A model generated the notes under the pieces. That model saw only the letters and a program-made list of their open reading frames with translations. It ran no database searches and was not told the DNA's origin. Shown piece by piece: positions 44,354-56,056 of a stretch of DNA of 64,000 nt (positions within the stretch are counted from its first letter, which is position 1; the number at the start of each line of letters is the position of its first letter). The DNA comes from Zasmidium citrigriseum (taxonomy: Eukaryota; Ascomycota; Dothideomycetes; Mycosphaerellales; Mycosphaerellaceae), in the NCBI GenBank assembly GCA_002786025.1, contig NHNW01000008.1:930001-994000 (forward strand), read 5' to 3'. The translations under genes and the position numbers were made by a program.

Positions 44354-46101
44354 CGCTGGCTACCGACAATGGGGACAAAATCGGATAAGCCAGACACGGC
44401 GGCACTCTCTACCCGCACTGGTTTCGGCTGGACATGAAGGGGTCTTGCAACAAGAGAGACTGCGGTGGGAGGCCGTCTCATAGCAGAAAGCGCCAAGCCG
44501 TATCCTCCATTCGGTTGGGACCCGCCAGACGCCTCGAGCAGGCAACGCAGCGCAACGCAGAATCGAAGGACGATTGTATTCGCAAAGGATTGGAGGTGTC
44601 GCAGCACAGACGGATGGGGAAGGAGCGTGGTGAACAGGTTGGGCGATGGGAGGTTGTGAATGAACAGATTCCCAGCACTTCGAGCAGAGGAGGGCAGACG
44701 GCGCTCGCAGCGACAGACAGGTGGGGACGATGATGGGTTTGGGTTGAGGATCACCGACCAACCAGCGCCCTCAGCCCGTCCCTCCCGCCTGCTAGCGCCC
44801 GTGCTGCCAAGCCTGTTCGGCACCACACACGTGCCGTCACTGGCCCCATCCTGGGCCGTGCGGTTTCTTTGCACATGCTGCCCGAGACAGCACACACCCA
44901 ACAACAACGACATCGACGTCCAGTCGCCAGCGTTGGGCAGCGAAATGGTTGCTGGCATTCCATCACCGCCTCCATCATTCACAACGACCACGTAAAGGCA
45001 CACGCAAACTTACGCCAACCGCTCTCCCGCAATCGCACAGCCACCAAGCCCATGGATGACACGCTGACTGCTCATCACTCTCTGCTCGGCTGGGGTTGTA
45101 CATCTTTCCCACCACAAACATATGGCCCGAATACATTACCCCAAAGTCCCACCAATTCCCTCCCCGCAGATCCCGATCAATTACCCTCTTCACTCCTCTT
45201 CGCAGCCGCAAAACCACACGGCAAAGTATCCTTCTCGACACTTGCATCACCTTTTGTTCATCACTCAATCGTGATTCGAGCTCGGGCCCTGGACCTGCAG
45301 GCGAAGGCACAAGACCTCTTAATAAAGCCCCAGGATTTTCAGTCTTAGTCTGGTCTAGCGACATCCCATTTTGAGGATACAGCGGTACATCCACTGGCAA
45401 CTAGCGGGGTATATCACTGGCGCAATCCTATGATGAGACTTTGGCGCTAGGCCGCGATTGTAAAGACCTGCAGATTTGCACATGAAGACTGCTCGGGGTG
45501 CGTCTGGCGCGCCTATAGTTGTGTGAAAGCGAATGTACTTGTTATTGCTGAACGCAATGGTTGGGTCCCACGAAATTGTGCTGCTTTGTTGATTCACTGC
45601 TACTTGATGTCATATCGTGATTGACTGATAGCTGCTCCGCGGAAAGCTCCCAAGGACGCAATCGCTTTGATCGACGGAGCCGGATCATCCGCCGAAAGGC
45701 TGCCACACTGAAACATTGACAGCCCTCCAAGACTCTTGTTTTATCGCAAATTCCCCGGCACGCGTTCTCCACGCGGAGAGCCTTGGATCCGGGGATCTTC
45801 ACAAGCTCGTGGAAGCAGCGAGGCGGGCAAACAATATATTGAATGTTGTGCCACCATTTCCAGCTTCGCTTCGGCCGTTGATTGCACCGCAGGTGGCCCA
45901 GGCGCAGTTCCTTGCCCTCCCTCCCTCTTCGCCCTCTTGCAATCACACGCAGCTCGCTAATTCGCATGCCGCGACTGCCGACAAGAAAATGCCCCTGGTC
46001 GTGAGAGATGATCCAACCAACCTGTTTCGCAACAGGCGCAAGGATCGCTTAGAAGCACGATCACGTGGATTCGTCTGACCACAACCACCACCAGGACGAT
46101 C
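44354..46101. other. Intergenic, kinase leader and promoter
   Basis: 1.75 kb with no supported gene. A 217-codon open frame directly upstream of the kinase start has no family features and is best read as leader sequence. Confidence 0.5.
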
Positions 46102-46737
46102 TCAGCTGGCATCCAAGAGCGCCTCCTCCTCCTCACGTTCTCGGCGGAGGTCTTCCTCAGCCTCTCGCTCTCGAATATTTGTCGCTTCCACCAGTGTTGT
46201 CCCCTCAATACCCGCAGCCTCAACGTCACCACCATTCGCTGAACCGTTCATCCTCGCCTGAGCGGCCTGTTGCTGCTTGGAAATCCTGTCTCTTACCAGC
46301 CGCGCAATCGCGTTATCTGTGCGCACACTCAATACCTCCAACTTCGTATCGAGGTCACGTTTCAAATCCCAATTCGGCTTCTTCGGCTGCAACTTGAACA
46401 GGTCCAAGGGCTTGTCGGCCTTCTCTTCTTCCTCGGCTTGCCGTCTTGTCTCGGCTGCGAGTTGTGCCGCCTTCATCTCCAGCGTCTCCCTGCCCTCTGA
46501 TGGCGCATTCTCAAATCCCAATCTAGCACCTCGCGTTTCTGAATCGTAGTTGCGTCCAGAGAGGTATTTGGGTGTGCTGTTTTGATCGGATTCGGGCGCT
46601 TCGTTCTGAGGTGCTGATTCATCGTTGCCTTGCTGTTCTTGTGCTTCGTCTGGTTGTTTGCGCTTCAAAGACTTCAATTGGGCCAAACGAGCCTTTCTGT
46701 CCTGCGCAGCTGCGCTCAGCGCCTGTGTGGAGGCCAT
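46102..46737 (-). CDS. Cwf18/CCDC12-type pre-mRNA splicing factor (211 aa)
   Basis: Cwf18 (CCDC12 in animals) belongs to the activated spliceosome and Prp19-linked complexes. Family features read in order: AAQDRKARLAQLKSLKRKQ at the start, YLSGRNYDSETRGARLGFE, ETLEMKAAQLAAET, and PLDLFKLQPKKPNWDLKRDL with a following coiled-coil region. The tail is very Glu/Arg-rich. I chose MASTQALS (46737, good ATCATGG context) over the Met four codons upstream (46749). Single exon. It is the last intact gene before the AT-rich region. Confidence 0.88.
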   Translation of the reverse strand: MASTQALSAAAQDRKARLAQLKSLKRKQPDEAQEQQGNDESAPQNEAPESDQNSTPKYLSGRNYDSETRGARLGFENAPSEGRETLEMKAAQLAAETRRQAEEEEKADKPLDLFKLQPKKPNWDLKRDLDTKLEVLSVRTDNAIARLVRDRISKQQQAAQARMNGSANGGDVEAAGIEGTTLVEATNIREREAEEDLRREREEEEALLDAS

Positions 46738-46749
46738 GATCGGTTGCAC

Positions 46750-47100
46750 ACCAGGCGGACCCTGTCGTCTCGTGTGCGCTCAAATCGAGGGAGGCCGTAT
46801 GCGTGAGACTGCAAGGCGATTCGGGGCTTCGGTGGAGTTCTCGGTGTTGGGTGATTGGTTGCTGCAAGTGTTGAGAAGCGCAGAGTAAAGAAATCGCTAG
46901 CAGCTGAAGCCCAGACCGCTCGGCGCTAGTTGACTGGCGCGCTCGGGTGTGAGCTGTCTCAGCAACTTCACTTGCTTCCAGTCCTTACAAACCACCCCAT
47001 TTGATTTGTTCAGTGACAAGTAATCTTTGGATATACAAAACACCGGCCAATGTCTACTAGATTCTTACGAGCTAGAGATTTATAATTTAGACCAAGCGCT
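46750..47100. other. Promoter of the Cwf18 gene and edge of the AT-rich block
   Basis: Normal base composition up to about 47,050; from about 47,100 rightward CA and TG dinucleotides almost vanish. Confidence 0.6.
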
Positions 47101-48079
47101 TTGCCCACGCTTCGAGATACTAGGACTAATCTTATCGTAGACTTAAGCTAACTGCTACTTAAGGCGAGCGAACGGTAAGACTTAATTAAATATTTTATTT
47201 AGAGTCGGCTATAAAACATTATAAATATTAAATAGTATTAAAGTACGTAGTAAGTCGATAATTTGCCTTCCTTCGTTAAAATCGCGGTACTATATAAGCG
47301 ATAAGTTCTAGAAATAGAATCTTAGAATCTAGTAGTATATTTACTAGCTATATTAGTAAGGGAAGATATACGAGCGAGCTTATACTTAGTACGATCTAGA
47401 GAAGCGATTATTTACGCTCTTAGGATATAGTAAGCCTAATTAAGGAAGGTAGAGAAGAGTAGGTAGTCCTAGACTTATAGTAGAGCTTATAGCTTTAGGA
47501 TAAAGTTATCTATCTAATCGCTAAATAGGTATAGCCGTATATTAGTCTCTATAGTTACTTATAGAAAAGATAAGGAGGGTAGAAACGATTAAGAAAGATA
47601 AGCTAAGACTATAAAATACTTTCCCCTAACCTCTAGTCTCGAGCCTTCGAGGAATATAGAGAATAGTAAGATAGTAGCTATAGGCTAAGAATCTTAAGAA
47701 GATAGTATCTTATAGCCTTATATATATTAGGTTAGCTAGGAGCTAGATTAGTATTAGTAATAGTATTACTTTAGCTATAGGACCCTAATATACCTAAGGC
47801 GGATACTAGGCTAGTAGGATTATAGAGGGAAGACTAAAGTAGTCTAACGAGGTATATACTTACCTTCTAGCCTCCTAATATAGCTATATCTTTCGGGATA
47901 TAATTAGTATCTAAGGCGGTATATAATAGCTATTATAGCTATTCGACTAGCTATCTATATACTTTATAGCAGTATTAGTAAGATTACTTAGCGCCTTTAT
48001 ATATATAGACCTATATAATAGTCTACCTCCTACTATATTCTATCCTATCTTCTCGTTATAGCTTCTACTAGTCTTCTCC
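47100..48079. other. RIP-mutated DNA, nothing decoded
   Basis: I could not recognise any protein remnant here on either strand. Confidence 0.4.
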
Positions 48080-49618
48080 TTATAGACGCTAGTATTACCC
48101 TCGTTATTACGAGTATAGTAATTCTAGCTATATATAATATCTATTTCTACCTATTAAGCTATATACTAGGCCTAAAGCTTTAGCTAGCGTTTCCTCTACT
48201 ACGATACTAGGAAGGAATTCGTAGGATATTCGATAAGGAAGCTAGGAAGCTCTATAATAAGTATAGAAACGTTATATAGATAGCGCTAGATAAGCTCTCC
48301 TTTACTACTATATAAGTATAGAAAAATATATATAGCTATAGCGTACGTAGCTAGCTACCTAAGGTTATAATCTTCGATAAGGAGGCTCGTAACGTTTTTA
48401 ACGCTAAAGATCCGCTCGTCTATAGATATATACGTAAGGTACTAGCTCTATACTTTTCTAAACGAGGAGTTCGCTAACTAGAACCTACTATTACTAAATA
48501 TACTAATATACTTCTCGATTAATTTCGTAAGTTTACTCGTATAGGCGAGCTCTACGACGTCTATAAGTAGTATAATCTAACTACGTTCGATATTATTAGT
48601 AACCTAGCCTTTAGTAAGTCTTTCGATAGTTTAGATACGAGCTATACTAGTCTATAGGTAGAGATAATATTTAATATACTCTATATTCTACCTATCTTAA
48701 CTATAGCTAGCGAGTACCCCTTCGTTATATAGATAATTAGAGCGCTAATACTAGCTAGTATAGTAAAAGCTCGCGCTAAGTACGTTTAGCTTAGCCGAGA
48801 TAAGGCTTCGCGCTAAATCTATAACGAAGTACTTACTAGTAGTAGAGACTTTATAGATACTATAATAGCTACTAAAGGTAGTAAAGACGAGTTCTCGTAC
48901 GCCGAGCTTATAGCTAATACTAATATCCTTATTATTACTAGCTCGGAAACGTTAGCTAAATCTCTATCTAGTATTACGTATTAGTTATATCGAACGCCTA
49001 CTACTTTATCTAAACTAATATACGAGATCTACTCTTCTTTTTAGTCTAAAGAGGAGATTACTATAGTTATAGCCTCTAATAATTTACTATATCTCTAAGT
49101 ATATATCGATACGGGCCTTCGTATCTATCTACTAGGCGTTAGAGCTATCTAGCGTTACGTCCTAATAGGCGAGATAAGAGTAATTAATAGTATTATAGTA
49201 CTAGCTAAAGTACGTCTTCCCTTAAGCCCTAATAGACCTATAACGTAGATTCGCTAACTAGCCTATACTATAGACGAAAGTTATAGTCTACTATAGCGTA
49301 GTATATTAGTTAGAGCGGTATTTTAAAGACCTATTAACCTATATTCCCGAGCGATAGCTACCGGAAGCTACCTTAAACCTAGCGTTAGCCTACTATAATA
49401 ATAATAGAGCTATTATATAGCCTTTTAGCCTTAGGCCTCGAAACTATTTAGGATAAAGCTTTATATAGAACGAGATCTAGTATATCTTTACTCGGCTTTT
49501 ATAGAACTTCGATATTACGCTCGATCCTTAGAGTATTAGCTAGGAGGACTAGAAGGCCTATATAATCTAGGAGAAGAGGCCGCTAAAGGTAAAGTTAACT
49601 TCTCGTTTTAGTAGGTAA
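48080..49618 (+). pseudogene. RIP-degraded cytochrome P450
   Basis: Reading through TAG/TAA stops shows a whole microsomal P450: a hydrophobic N-terminal anchor ending at about 48,144, KWYNLTTFDIISNLAF-like text at about 48,562 (one stop), the I-helix region with SSET near 48,940, TGLR in the ExxR position near 49,106, and the haem loop at 49,421-49,453. There FSL-RPRN-Y-LG shows the expected G to R and C to Y changes, so the haem cysteine is lost. The ending IIxEKRPLKVKLTSR is typical of the trichothecene C-15 hydroxylase-like group. The frame changes once in the last third (intron or indel). Dead gene; the neighbouring remnant is an AflR-type regulator. Confidence 0.82.
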
Positions 49619-50399
49619 TTACTTTAAGGTTAGATTCGTAATACTAATATAAGGAAGCTAGTAGCTTATTAGATACTATAGTCTTATAGTACTAATACTA
49701 AGGTATAGTCTACTCGAAAGTACTAGTAATTTACTTTACTTCTATATAGTTCCGTAGAGCCTAGTAAAGAGTTAGAGGAAAAGGGGAGCTAAGCCTAACT
49801 CTAGAAAGTATAAGGACCTAGGTACGGATTATAATACTAAGTAGAGTCTAGCTAATTATAGTACTCGTCTCCTACTATACCTAATCTAGAGACGACCTTA
49901 CCTTATCTAAAGCGCCTATAATAGTCCTTTCCTATACTTAACTTCTACTTATACTATTATATATCTTAAGACGATATACTCGTTAACTTAGCGTAGAGGT
50001 AGACGATATTAAGCGCTTTCTTATTAAGCGAAATACTAGTATTATCTATAAATAAAGCCTATTAATATTAAACTCTATCGGCTAAAATATTATATACGTT
50101 ATTAAAAACGATATTACTCTACCCTAACGGCTTTTCTTATCTTCCGCTTAGTAATCTCTCTCGAATACCTTAGCCTACTAAGATACTCTAGTATAAAGAG
50201 ACGCTAGCCCTATATACTATATAGCCGATCCTCTCTACTATCTTAATTTTCTAATAATACTACGTATAATATACTTTAAACGCTACTTTAGCTTATCTAC
50301 CTAATAGTAAAGATTTAGCGTAGTATTACTAGTAGTCTATAGCGAAGTATCGCGAAGTCTATCTTCGTTAATAGTTATAGACTCTTCTAAATTATTATC
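49619..50399. other. RIP-mutated DNA between P450 and regulator remnants
   Basis: No coding remnant recognised; it lies between the 3' ends of two convergent dead genes. Confidence 0.4.
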
Positions 50400-51640
50400 T
50401 ATCTCTAACGGAATCTCCGCTATACGCTAATATACCTTTTTTACTAGGAGCTAGACCTAGTAGAGCTCGCCTAATATAAGCCTTAAAGTAGATTTTCCGC
50501 TATCGCTAGAGTCGATTTTATAGCTACTAACTTTAGTAGTAGCTATATAGTCTACCTCTTCTATAAATAGCGAGCTAGTCGTAAGAGCTTTAGGATTAGC
50601 TTAGGATAAGGTAGTTAACGGTTATAGGCCGCTATTAAATAGTATTTCGCCCCCTTAATTATTATAATAGCCTTTAGTAGTAGTAGTATACTACGTAAGA
50701 ATTTTTAAGGAGGACTAGGTTTAATATCCTAAGAATATACTTATTTATCGAGTAGGAGTAGTTTAAAACATAATCTACGATAGAGAGGATATCCTAGTTC
50801 TATTTAATAACGTTTAGGAGTATCTAAGGAGACTCTCCTAAGTTACTATAGTTATTATCCTAAGAGGTATAGCGATAGTATTAAGCCGAATATAGGAATA
50901 GTAAGCCGATAATCGAGAGTATACTCGTTAAATATAGCTTAGTATTACTCGAGGAAGTTCTACGGGATAGCTAGCTACTAGTAGCTTTTAGGCTATTTAA
51001 TACTTTAGGGCCTTTATACGCTAAAGGCGCTAAAACCTTTAGCTATTCGACTAGTAGATCGTCTATTATTATAATATCGTTATAGGTAATAGAGTCGATA
51101 AAGTCGAGGTTACTACTAGCGCTAATAGCTTCTATACTCGTAATATCTTAAGTCGAGGATAGGTCCTACTAAGGCTAGCCGCTATCGAGGCTAATTAGAC
51201 TAAAACCGCTATCGTAATTAACGCTACTATAGCTATATAAAGTAGGGCCTAGTAGTAAGTTAAACGTTAAGTTAATCGTAGGCGGAGTCGAGAAGTCGAA
51301 GAGATCTAATAAGAAGCTTATATTTATCTACTTCCGCCGCTACGGAGTATTATTAATAGTACTAGGGAGTTTAAAGGCGAGGCGACCTAAGCGATTAGAT
51401 ACGCTATACTCGTATAGCTATTATAGACGTATATAGCGGCTATACGTTAGATATTCCTTACTATAGCGTACTTTAGCTCTTAAGTAGGTATTATACATTA
51501 TACGAAGCTTAGGACTAACTAGAGGCCTACGTTTTAATTAGTCTATTAACGGTAAAGAAGCCTATATAGTAGAAGGTAAGGAGGACGAGGAGGATAAAGA
51601 GTATAAAGGCCTAGTATTATTACTGTTAGTAGGGCGAGTA
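50400..51640 (-). pseudogene. RIP-degraded AflR-type Zn2Cys6 transcription factor
   Basis: On the minus strand 51,382-51,500 encodes a zinc-cluster skeleton in which all six cysteine codons now read Tyr (TAT/TAC, from TGT/TGC). Their spacing is x2-x6-x6-x2-x6, with RAKVR between the second and third and YSVSNRLGR after the sixth. The same spacing and a VS-R-GR tail mark AflR-type regulators of polyketide clusters. The frame continues for more than 150 codons toward 51,000 with only TAG/TAA stops; both ends are approximate. It cannot encode a working protein. The orientation is convergent with the P450 remnant. Confidence 0.75.
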
Positions 51641-51959
51641 GAAGAAGATAAGGTAGTAGAAGCTATAGTAGTAGTTATAAGGTCTTACTACGAGGAGTCG
51701 AGATCTAGCTAGTAAGACGAAGTAGCGTACGAATCTAAGCGTACGTATAATCTCTCTTATATATAGGCTAAGTATTAGTTAAATATATATACTTAAATAA
51801 CGACCTATATATTTAGGCGGAGAGACTACTAATAGTTAGTAGCTAGGTATAGTTATAATATTTTAACTAAACCGAGTCTTATTATAAGGAAATAATAGCC
51901 CTTTAAACCTTACTACTCGCTACTATAGTATTTATACTTCCTACGCTTAAAGAATAAGA
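51640..51959. other. RIP-mutated DNA, junction to helicase copy 1
   Basis: No remnant recognised. Similarity to the helicase repeat fades out in this stretch. Confidence 0.4.
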
Positions 51960-53535
51960 CTTCTTAACTTAGTTTCCTCTAAATTTTAGTATCGCTATAG
52001 TAAAGACTATAAAGAATAGCCTTTCGCTCTACGCTAAGTACTACTTATCTACGTATATCTAGCTAAAGGTCTAATATTATATTTCCCTATTCTTATCTAT
52101 TACTCCCTATAGCCGTTTATAAGTAGACCTATCTACTACTACCTAGATAACTTTAGAAGTATTACGCTTCTACTTTAAGAGGTATAACTAGTATTCGGGT
52201 CTCTAACTATAGATATTACGGTTTACTAGCTTTAAGCTTACTATAGTCGTTAAGTAATAAAGCGCGGTTCTAGTAGTATAATCTCTCCTAGGTACGATAT
52301 AATATTACCTTTAGGCTAACCTTATATATAAGTAGTACCTATATCCTAGAGTCTTCCTAGCCTCTTTTTAGCTATCGTATATCGACGTATCTATAGATCT
52401 CTAGGAATATATTATAGTAGAGACTAGCTTAAGTAATAATAGCCGATCCGCTAACAACTTTCCGATCTAACAGCTTCCGAGCTACGCTACTCTTAATACA
52501 AGGGCATTGGAAGTATTAAGGGCCGCCCTTCGAAGACTAATCGACAGGACAGGAGTAGGCATCCGAATTGTTCGCGAGGTAATACCTACACTTAGCAATT
52601 TTGCGCTAAGCTTTAGTAATCTTATAGTATAGTACTATAATAGTAAGCATAATAAGAGTCTTTCCGAAAACTATTGTGTCGGCAAGAAATATGTAAGGCA
52701 GCTAATAGCGTGTAATTGTGCCTCGAAGGCGAGCTATGCCTCGTAGTAGCTAGTAGCGTAGCAGCTTGTAGCGGTTATCGAAGAAGAAGAATTGACAGCA
52801 ATCTTTCTAGTCTTCCTTAGAAAACTACTAGCCGGGGAACTAAGCGAGTAACTCCGCGTCGTTATCGATCTCCTCCGCCTTATCCTTTCTAGGATTATGC
52901 TCCTCGCTAGCCTTCTTCGATAGTTGGTTCTGCTTTTCTAGTACGGGCTGCTCTTTATCCTCTAAGTCTACGACCTATGGATTCTCCTTAACCTCCTCTT
53001 CCTCGTTATATACAAGGCTCTGTTAACGGTAGAACATTGTAATCGAACGCTTACTAGATGTATTAATAGGCAAGCTCCTATAGGCGTCCAACAATTCCTC
53101 CTAGATAACTTTCCTAACTAAGTACGGGAGCGGGTCTAGTTAAGGGTATAAATATAGAAAACCCGTCTAGCTAATTATTCCTCTTTTCTAAGATTCCTAT
53201 TCACCCTTAGATAAACGGGCTTAGTTAAGATCTACACTAGCTTAGTCGAAAGCGGGAGTTGGTCTTAGACTATAGGGTATGTCCTTCGACTCTTAGACGC
53301 CGTGACGAGCTAGTAGTGCGGCCCGTCTAATCTATTTGTACGGCTTTATCGTCGGAGGGAAGGACTACTTAGTCGCCGCTAGCCCTATTACGGATGCGGT
53401 CTACACGCGTAGACGCCGCACGCTAACCTCTACGTCTCTCGTGTCGATTGCTCTCTAGCGAGGAAGAATAGTATTGTTAATAACTTAAAAGACGAGAGTG
53501 TTAGATTAGCTAAATATCTACTCGTGGAAGATAAA
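51960..53535 (-). pseudogene. SNF2-type helicase remnant, copy 1 (partial)
   Basis: Similar along its length to 61,620-63,330, in the same orientation. On the minus strand the Walker A region reads LADTIVFGKTL near 52,660-52,690, with stops TAG/TAA in place of Gln/Trp codons. Only the N-terminal and first helicase-lobe part is present: the end corresponding to 60.1-61.6 kb is missing. Right of about 52,440 CA/TG dinucleotides return, so RIP was lighter there than in the left part of the same gene. The right end is cut by the LTR-like insertion at 53,536. Confidence 0.65.
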
Positions 53536-53757
53536 TGTTGGAACATCTAGGTTCAAGCGATGTAGAGTAGTAAAACAACTTAAACGGGCTTAATGCAGTG
53601 TTCTGTGTACAGCATTTGCCTCGACTCAATTACTTCGGATACTATATAAGGCCTAGAGTAATCCTAATGTAACCTGTAGGAGACCGACGTAGCCGGGCCT
53701 ATAATTGCTATAGTTGCTTACAAAACAAAGAGCTGCAACCTTTAATATTGTCTAACA
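53536..53757. mobile_element. Solo-LTR-like insertion, not RIP-mutated
   Basis: 222 bp starting TGTTGGAAC and ending TCTAACA, the TG...CA ends usual for copia-type LTRs, with a TATATAAG box at about 53,643-53,650. It is rich in CA and TG, unlike its surroundings, so it arrived after RIP or escaped it. No target-site duplication is seen, so its identity is tentative. Confidence 0.45.
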
Positions 53758-54169
53758 TTAGCTAGCACTAGAGATCCCGAAATAGCGTACCGTAAGGGGG
53801 TCGCCGTAACACAAGTCTCTACGATCGAGCCTTAGTCTCAAGTTTTCGGCTGTTCGGTTAAGGGTATTTAGTTTTTAGAGACGCTTTCCGGATAATTCCT
53901 CTAGTATCGCTACAGATATGTTCTTTAAAGAGACCTACACGTTATTAGCAGATAATCTTATTTCCACGATCTGCTATATAAGTCTGTCGTATATCTTCCT
54001 CAACTTATCTCCGCGGCGCTATTTATACTGTTAACGATAATCTAAATAGACAGTGCGGAAGATCTTGTAGAGCTTCGAGAAAGTAGAAATATAATCGCGA
54101 CCGGGTGGGTGTGGATTTAGATATAGTTATAGTATAGTAATAATGTAACGGCGAGGTGCGCAAGGGTAA
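53758..54169. other. Undecoded AT-rich DNA left of the 61-bp array
   Basis: No coding remnant recognised; may contain the left end of the element that follows. Confidence 0.35.
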
Positions 54170-54590
54170 GTCGAGCTTTATATATAGCTCTCGTATCGTG
54201 AAGATTGAAAGATGTAGCATGTAGAAGCAGCTCAAGCTTAAAGTAAGGCTACGGTGTCGTTGAAATTGAGTAATACAGCACGTAGGGGAAGCTAAAGCTT
54301 AAGGTGCGGGGCTAGTGTCGTTGAAATTTAGTAATACCGCACGTAGGGGAAGCTGAAGCTTAAGGTGCGGGGCTAGTGTCGTTAAAATTTAGTAATGCCG
54401 CGCGTGGGGGAAGCTAAAGCTTAAGGTGCGGGGCTAGTGTCGTCAAAATTTACTAATGCCGTACGTAGGGGAAGCTAAAACTTAAGGTGCGGGGCTAGTG
54501 TCGTTAAAATTTAGTAATGCTATACGTCGGGGGAGCTAAAGCTTAAGACGCGCGGATAAGATCGTAAAGATTCAATAACATCTTCTAGAG
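54170..54590. repeat. 61-bp tandem repeat array (left subterminal)
   Basis: About six to seven copies of a 61-62 bp unit containing GCGGGGCTAGTGTCGTT, an AT-rich core and CACGTAGGGGAAGCT. The central four copies differ by only a few bases, several of them C to T or G to A. Confidence 0.85.
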
Positions 54591-54999
54591 GATAAATAGA
54601 GAGTCCGGGTGTAGAATACATCTCCGGCAGACTTTACGTACGTATACTTATATTCGGACTCTCTCTAGTAGCTTGGAAAGTAATACGACATCTGTCCCCT
54701 TTTCCTTGCTCTAGTAAATAACCGAGATTAGAACCGCGACATAAGCATCTTATAGGTGCACAAAGCTTTATAATCGAGACGTCGAAGGAAACAAGTATTC
54801 GTAACGCGTACGAGGAACGCAACAGAATTCATAGAATAGGGAAACTAAAGATTAGATTGGGGTGCTACGCCTGTACTAATATTAACCTTATACGCGCAGA
54901 ATTAGTAAAGATCCCCGTGAAGCCTAAAGACATTTTCTCTCTATATCCTTACGAACCTCTCCTCCGGAGCCCGCTACTACTAAACCCTAAGCTATAGTA

Positions 55000-55790
55000 G
55001 TCGCTAATTAAACTCTACGCATTATTAGCGAACCTAAGAGGAAGGCCGCCGAGGAAGCCTTAAGAGAGCAGCTTAAGGGGCTTTGGAAATGCACGGAAGC
55101 GAAGAAGGTCTTTCGATGCTATATAAGTCCGAGGGGAGATAAGGTTGTAGGCATAAACTACTAGTTCGATTCTAAGCTGCACAAGAAGAGAGATAAGAAG
55201 AATGCAAAATGCTAGGATAAATGTAATAGTAACAAGTAGAAGGATCCGACGATACAAGTTAAGCCGCACCTAGCTGTCTTAATTTAAGATAGGAGAATAT
55301 AGAAGGGCCCCGAGACAAAGGATGCTATAAAGCAATAGGAGATAATTAGGAGGTCGCTAGTCGATCTAGAGTCCTAGTATAAGGCCGGAGTCCTAGCACA
55401 AAGATATAGAAAAGAAGCCTAAGACTATGTCGAGGAAAGCTCCCTCTAAGCATATAAGGAGCGACGGCGACGAGGATAAAGATAGGAAGAGTAAATAGAA
55501 GAAGTCTGCTCTCGGGAAGGGTGTAAAGGGTAAGGATACAGAATCTAGCTCGAGTTTGCTAGTAGTACTAGCGAGCACTTATATTCCTAGCTTACTAGTC
55601 TAGAGAAAGTCGCTTACTCCTAAAGGTAGCATTAGCGAGGACCTATATCCCTAGCTTAGCAGTCTGGATGAAGTCGCTTCGAGTTACTCTAAAAGACAGT
55701 ATCGACAGAACTACGATAATAGCGAGCGAGCTTGCTGTTCCGTAACGCCGTATTAGTAAGACGGGTAATTTGACAGAAGTTTGTAGCTCG
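55000..55790 (+). pseudogene. Fragmentary Lys/Cys-rich coding remnant
   Basis: A plus-strand frame from 55,081 reads LWKCTEAKKVFRCYISPRGD and continues with a basic Cys-containing stretch (KNAKC, DKCNSN). Further right, two diverged copies of a unit like SEHLYSQLTSLEKVA occur near 55,570 and 55,634. The frame shifts at least once, so boundaries and even a single gene are uncertain. It may be the first ORF of the element. Confidence 0.35.
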
Positions 55791-56056
55791 CGTTAAGTAA
55801 GCACGGGGTCCGAGCACGATCGATTGGAGTAGAGTCCGTATTAACGAAGAGAAAATTACTACTAATAAGGAGTTCTAGGCTCTACTGTATCGGAGTAGCG
55901 TAGATAGTAAGATAGTTCTTACATTTAGGATTGAGTACGTTAACGTTAACGCGTAACGTTCCGACTTGCCTAATAGGGATAACCCCGCCGTAGGCGCGCC
56001 TACCTTCCTTCCTTCCTAACCTTCTCTCTCGCTTTATTCCTACTATTACCCTCTAT

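Noticed and set aside
44350..45003. 217-codon minus-strand frame upstream of the kinase
   Set aside because: No domain, codon use unlike neighbours, overlaps the kinase start; read as leader sequence.
47100..52400. Centromere or mitochondrial insert as cause of AT-richness
   Set aside because: The CA/TG depletion and TAG/TAA stops inside recognisable nuclear genes point to RIP and not to organellar DNA or plain AT-rich satellite.
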